Under the pieces are notes generated by a model. That model saw only the letters and a program-made list of their open reading frames with translations, made no database searches and was not told the DNA's origin. 64,000 nt of DNA from assembly GCA_023957245.1 (NCBI GenBank), contig JAMLHJ010000001.1:81273-145272 (forward strand), written 5' to 3'. This document shows positions 62,433 through 64,000 of the stretch, in pieces. The DNA is from Chitinophagales bacterium. GTDB lineage: Bacteria > Bacteroidota > Bacteroidia > Chitinophagales > JADIYW01. How positions within the stretch are numbered: the stretch's first letter is position 1; every line of letters starts with the position of its first letter. The position numbers were made by a program, and so were the translations under genes.

Positions 62433-64000
62433 ATGCTAAAGAGTTTGTTTTTTAAAAAAGAGAAGAAGAGACATCCAGAAGGTAACAACTTTTGCTACTA
62501 TCCATTTATGCAAATCCTAGTCACTTCTGATGGAAAATATAGACCTTGTAGCAAGCACCAAGACTATATAACTCATAATGGGAAAGTCTTAAATGCTAGA
62601 AAAGACACACTAGAAGAAGCGTGGAACTCAGATTATATGAAAGAAATGAGGCAGTATTTCATAGAAGACAAACAATTTCCTGGATGCTCTGAATGCTGGC
62701 GTATGCAAAAAATGGGATTGCGTTCTATGCGTTTTGATTCATATCAATATAACATATCTGAAGAGCAAGTACAAAATCCTATTAAACCTAAAAGAATTGA
62801 ACTGAACGCTTCCAATGTATGTAACTTAAGATGTAGAATATGTTACCCCAATGCAAGTAGCAAATGGATAAAAGAAGGAAAAGATTTATACGGAGAAAGG
62901 GAATATATCCATAAAAACCTTGAAGGAGAAAACTGGAAACAAATTCTAAATTGGGCAGATAACTTAGATGAAATATGTTTTTTCGGAGGCGAACCTTTGC
63001 TTTCTGACGAAAATCTAGCTTTAATGGATTATCTAATTGAAAAAAACTATGCAAAGAATATCTCTCTTCTATTCAATACTAATGGGACTATTTTTAATGA
63101 TGATATTTCTAAAAAGCTTCTCCAATTTAAAAAAGTCAGAATGTACTTTAGCATTGATGATTTATTTGAAAGGTATGAATTTCAACGTTCTGGAGCCAAA
63201 TGGGATGAAGTAGAAGAAAATATTAGAAAAGCATACGCTGTTAGTTTAACTTCAAAAGGGAAAAAAGTATTAGATTTTAAAATTTGTACTACTGTTTCAC
63301 TTTTAAATATTTATTATTTCCCAGAGTTCTTTGCATATTTTAGTAAGAATTTTCCTGGCCTTAAAATATTTTGGAATTTAATTTTTGACCCTTGGAGATT
63401 AAATATTCAGATTTTACCAAAAGAAATCAAAAATATAATTAAAGACAGACTTGAAAATCAATTGGAAGTCACATTTAAAATGTCCCCAAGTGATACTAGG
63501 ACAATAGATGAATTAGTAACTTATTTAGAAAATGAAGTAGAGAATAAACCCTTTAGTGAATTTTTTAGATATGTAAATAGACATGACGTTTATAGAAATG
63601 AATCCTATCCTGAAGTATTCCCTGAGTTTTGGAATTTAATAAAAGTATATCAACCAGAAGATTTACAAATGGGAAAATATGATATCAAAGACGCAACTCG
63701 TATTGATATATTAAGCCACGTAAACCAATACAAAAATCTTAATCAAATAGAGAACATAAGGAAAACCATACGGACAAGTGATGAATGGTACGAAAAAATG
63801 GATTATTTAGAAGCCAATCAGTTAATGTATAAAGCATTATTTGAAGTTGCCGAAGCAAATGAAAAACAAGATATTTTTGAAGAGAACTTTACACTTGTTC
63901 TCATTAAATTAAATGAATTAGAGTATCTTTCAAAAAACTTTGCTCAAGAAATGCTTGTTTCAGGTGCATTAAGAATATTTGACGAATTAATGGATTTAGA
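62433..64000 (+). CDS. radical SAM enzyme with N-terminal twitch domain, copy 6 (partial at right edge)
   Basis: The frame from ATG 62433 stays open to the window end (522 codons). Twitch Cys C21, C39, C85, C88; radical-SAM motif C130-x3-C134-x2-C137 (SNVCNLRCRIC) and FFGGEPLLSD. It shares YPEVFPE near its C-terminal half with copy 2 (FYEVFPELVG), so these two form a subgroup, unlike the SSxIR type (copies 1, 3, 4, 5). Ends beyond the window, probably with extra helical residues. Confidence 0.8.
   Translation, partial: MLKSLFFKKEKKRHPEGNNFCYYPFMQILVTSDGKYRPCSKHQDYITHNGKVLNARKDTLEEAWNSDYMKEMRQYFIEDKQFPGCSECWRMQKMGLRSMRFDSYQYNISEEQVQNPIKPKRIELNASNVCNLRCRICYPNASSKWIKEGKDLYGEREYIHKNLEGENWKQILNWADNLDEICFFGGEPLLSDENLALMDYLIEKNYAKNISLLFNTNGTIFNDDISKKLLQFKKVRMYFSIDDLFERYEFQRSGAKWDEVEENIRKAYAVSLTSKGKKVLDFKICTTVSLLNIYYFPEFFAYFSKNFPGLKIFWNLIFDPWRLNIQILPKEIKNIIKDRLENQLEVTFKMSPSDTRTIDELVTYLENEVENKPFSEFFRYVNRHDVYRNESYPEVFPEFWNLIKVYQPEDLQMGKYDIKDATRIDILSHVNQYKNLNQIENIRKTIRTSDEWYEKMDYLEANQLMYKALFEVAEANEKQDIFEENFTLVLIKLNELEYLSKNFAQEMLVSGALRIFDELMDL

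Noticed and set aside
43666..64000. RiPP precursor peptide for the radical SAM proteins
   Set aside because: No short ORF with a leader/core character was found next to the genes; the 52-codon ORF at 51765 has no such features.
27789..64000. Polyketide or nonribosomal peptide cluster
   Set aside because: No ketosynthase, adenylation or carrier domain is visible; glycosyltransferases and an exporter point to a glycan.

Overview
The window looks like a chromosome segment from a member of the Bacteroidota. The evidence is low G+C, starts without strong Shine-Dalgarno sequences, a broken gene with an S74 chaperone domain and a type IX secretion (T9SS) sorting tail, and phage proteins of the kinds seen in Mu-like phages of this phylum. 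The genus cannot be told; a Saprospiria/Chitinophagia-type organism would fit. There is no rRNA, tRNA or CRISPR, and no gene-free stretch above 300 bases.

Region 1 (1 to about 27.7 kb) is most of a Mu-like transposable prophage; its left end lies outside the window. Leftward early genes (1-6354) include a Ner/Cro-like protein, a MuA-like DDE transposase, a MuB-like ATPase, a second P-loop ATPase, a DnaA-domain-IV-like protein, a DUF3164 protein and two small genes separated by heptanucleotide repeats. A divergent repressor (6412-6810) sits beside three 12-bp palindromes that look like operators. Late genes form two blocks. The leftward block (15659 to 7438) holds terminase, portal, gp36-like, minor head protein with a probable nuclease tail, baseplate hub and spike, gpG-like and tail-completion proteins. 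The rightward block (15790 to 27596) holds protease/scaffold, capsid, lysis genes, sheath, tube, a frameshifted tail chaperone, tape measure, baseplate wedge and fibre-like proteins. Three near-identical 22-bp direct repeats at 27608-27709, spaced like the transposase sites of the Mu right end, probably mark the prophage right end.

Region 2 (27.8-64 kb) is visibly more A+T-rich and is an unusual surface-glycan or lipid-linked metabolite locus. It has a UbiA-family prenyltransferase, a DXD glycosyltransferase, and an O-antigen-type ABC exporter whose permease (29831) and ATPase (37395) genes flank seven PhyH-like Fe(II)/2-oxoglutarate oxygenase genes, one fused to a methyltransferase. It continues with a GT-C-like membrane protein, two polyprenyl-phosphate glycosyltransferase-like GT2 proteins, a cytidylyltransferase, a sulfotransferase, an arylsulfotransferase-like secreted protein, six membrane-anchored SGNH proteins (one frameshifted) and six radical-SAM proteins with an N-terminal twitch/SPASM-like cysteine domain (the last running off the window).

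Proposed logic (inference): activated and polyprenyl-linked sugars are made in the cytoplasm and the chain is decorated by the oxygenases, methyltransferase and radical-SAM enzymes. It is exported by the ABC transporter, then further glycosylated, acylated/deacylated and perhaps sulfated by membrane or periplasmic enzymes. The multiplicity of three enzyme families in one locus is the most striking feature and may represent an undescribed glycan-tailoring system. Two adjacent broken genes (45.1-48.1 kb) show that the locus is also decaying or being remodelled.
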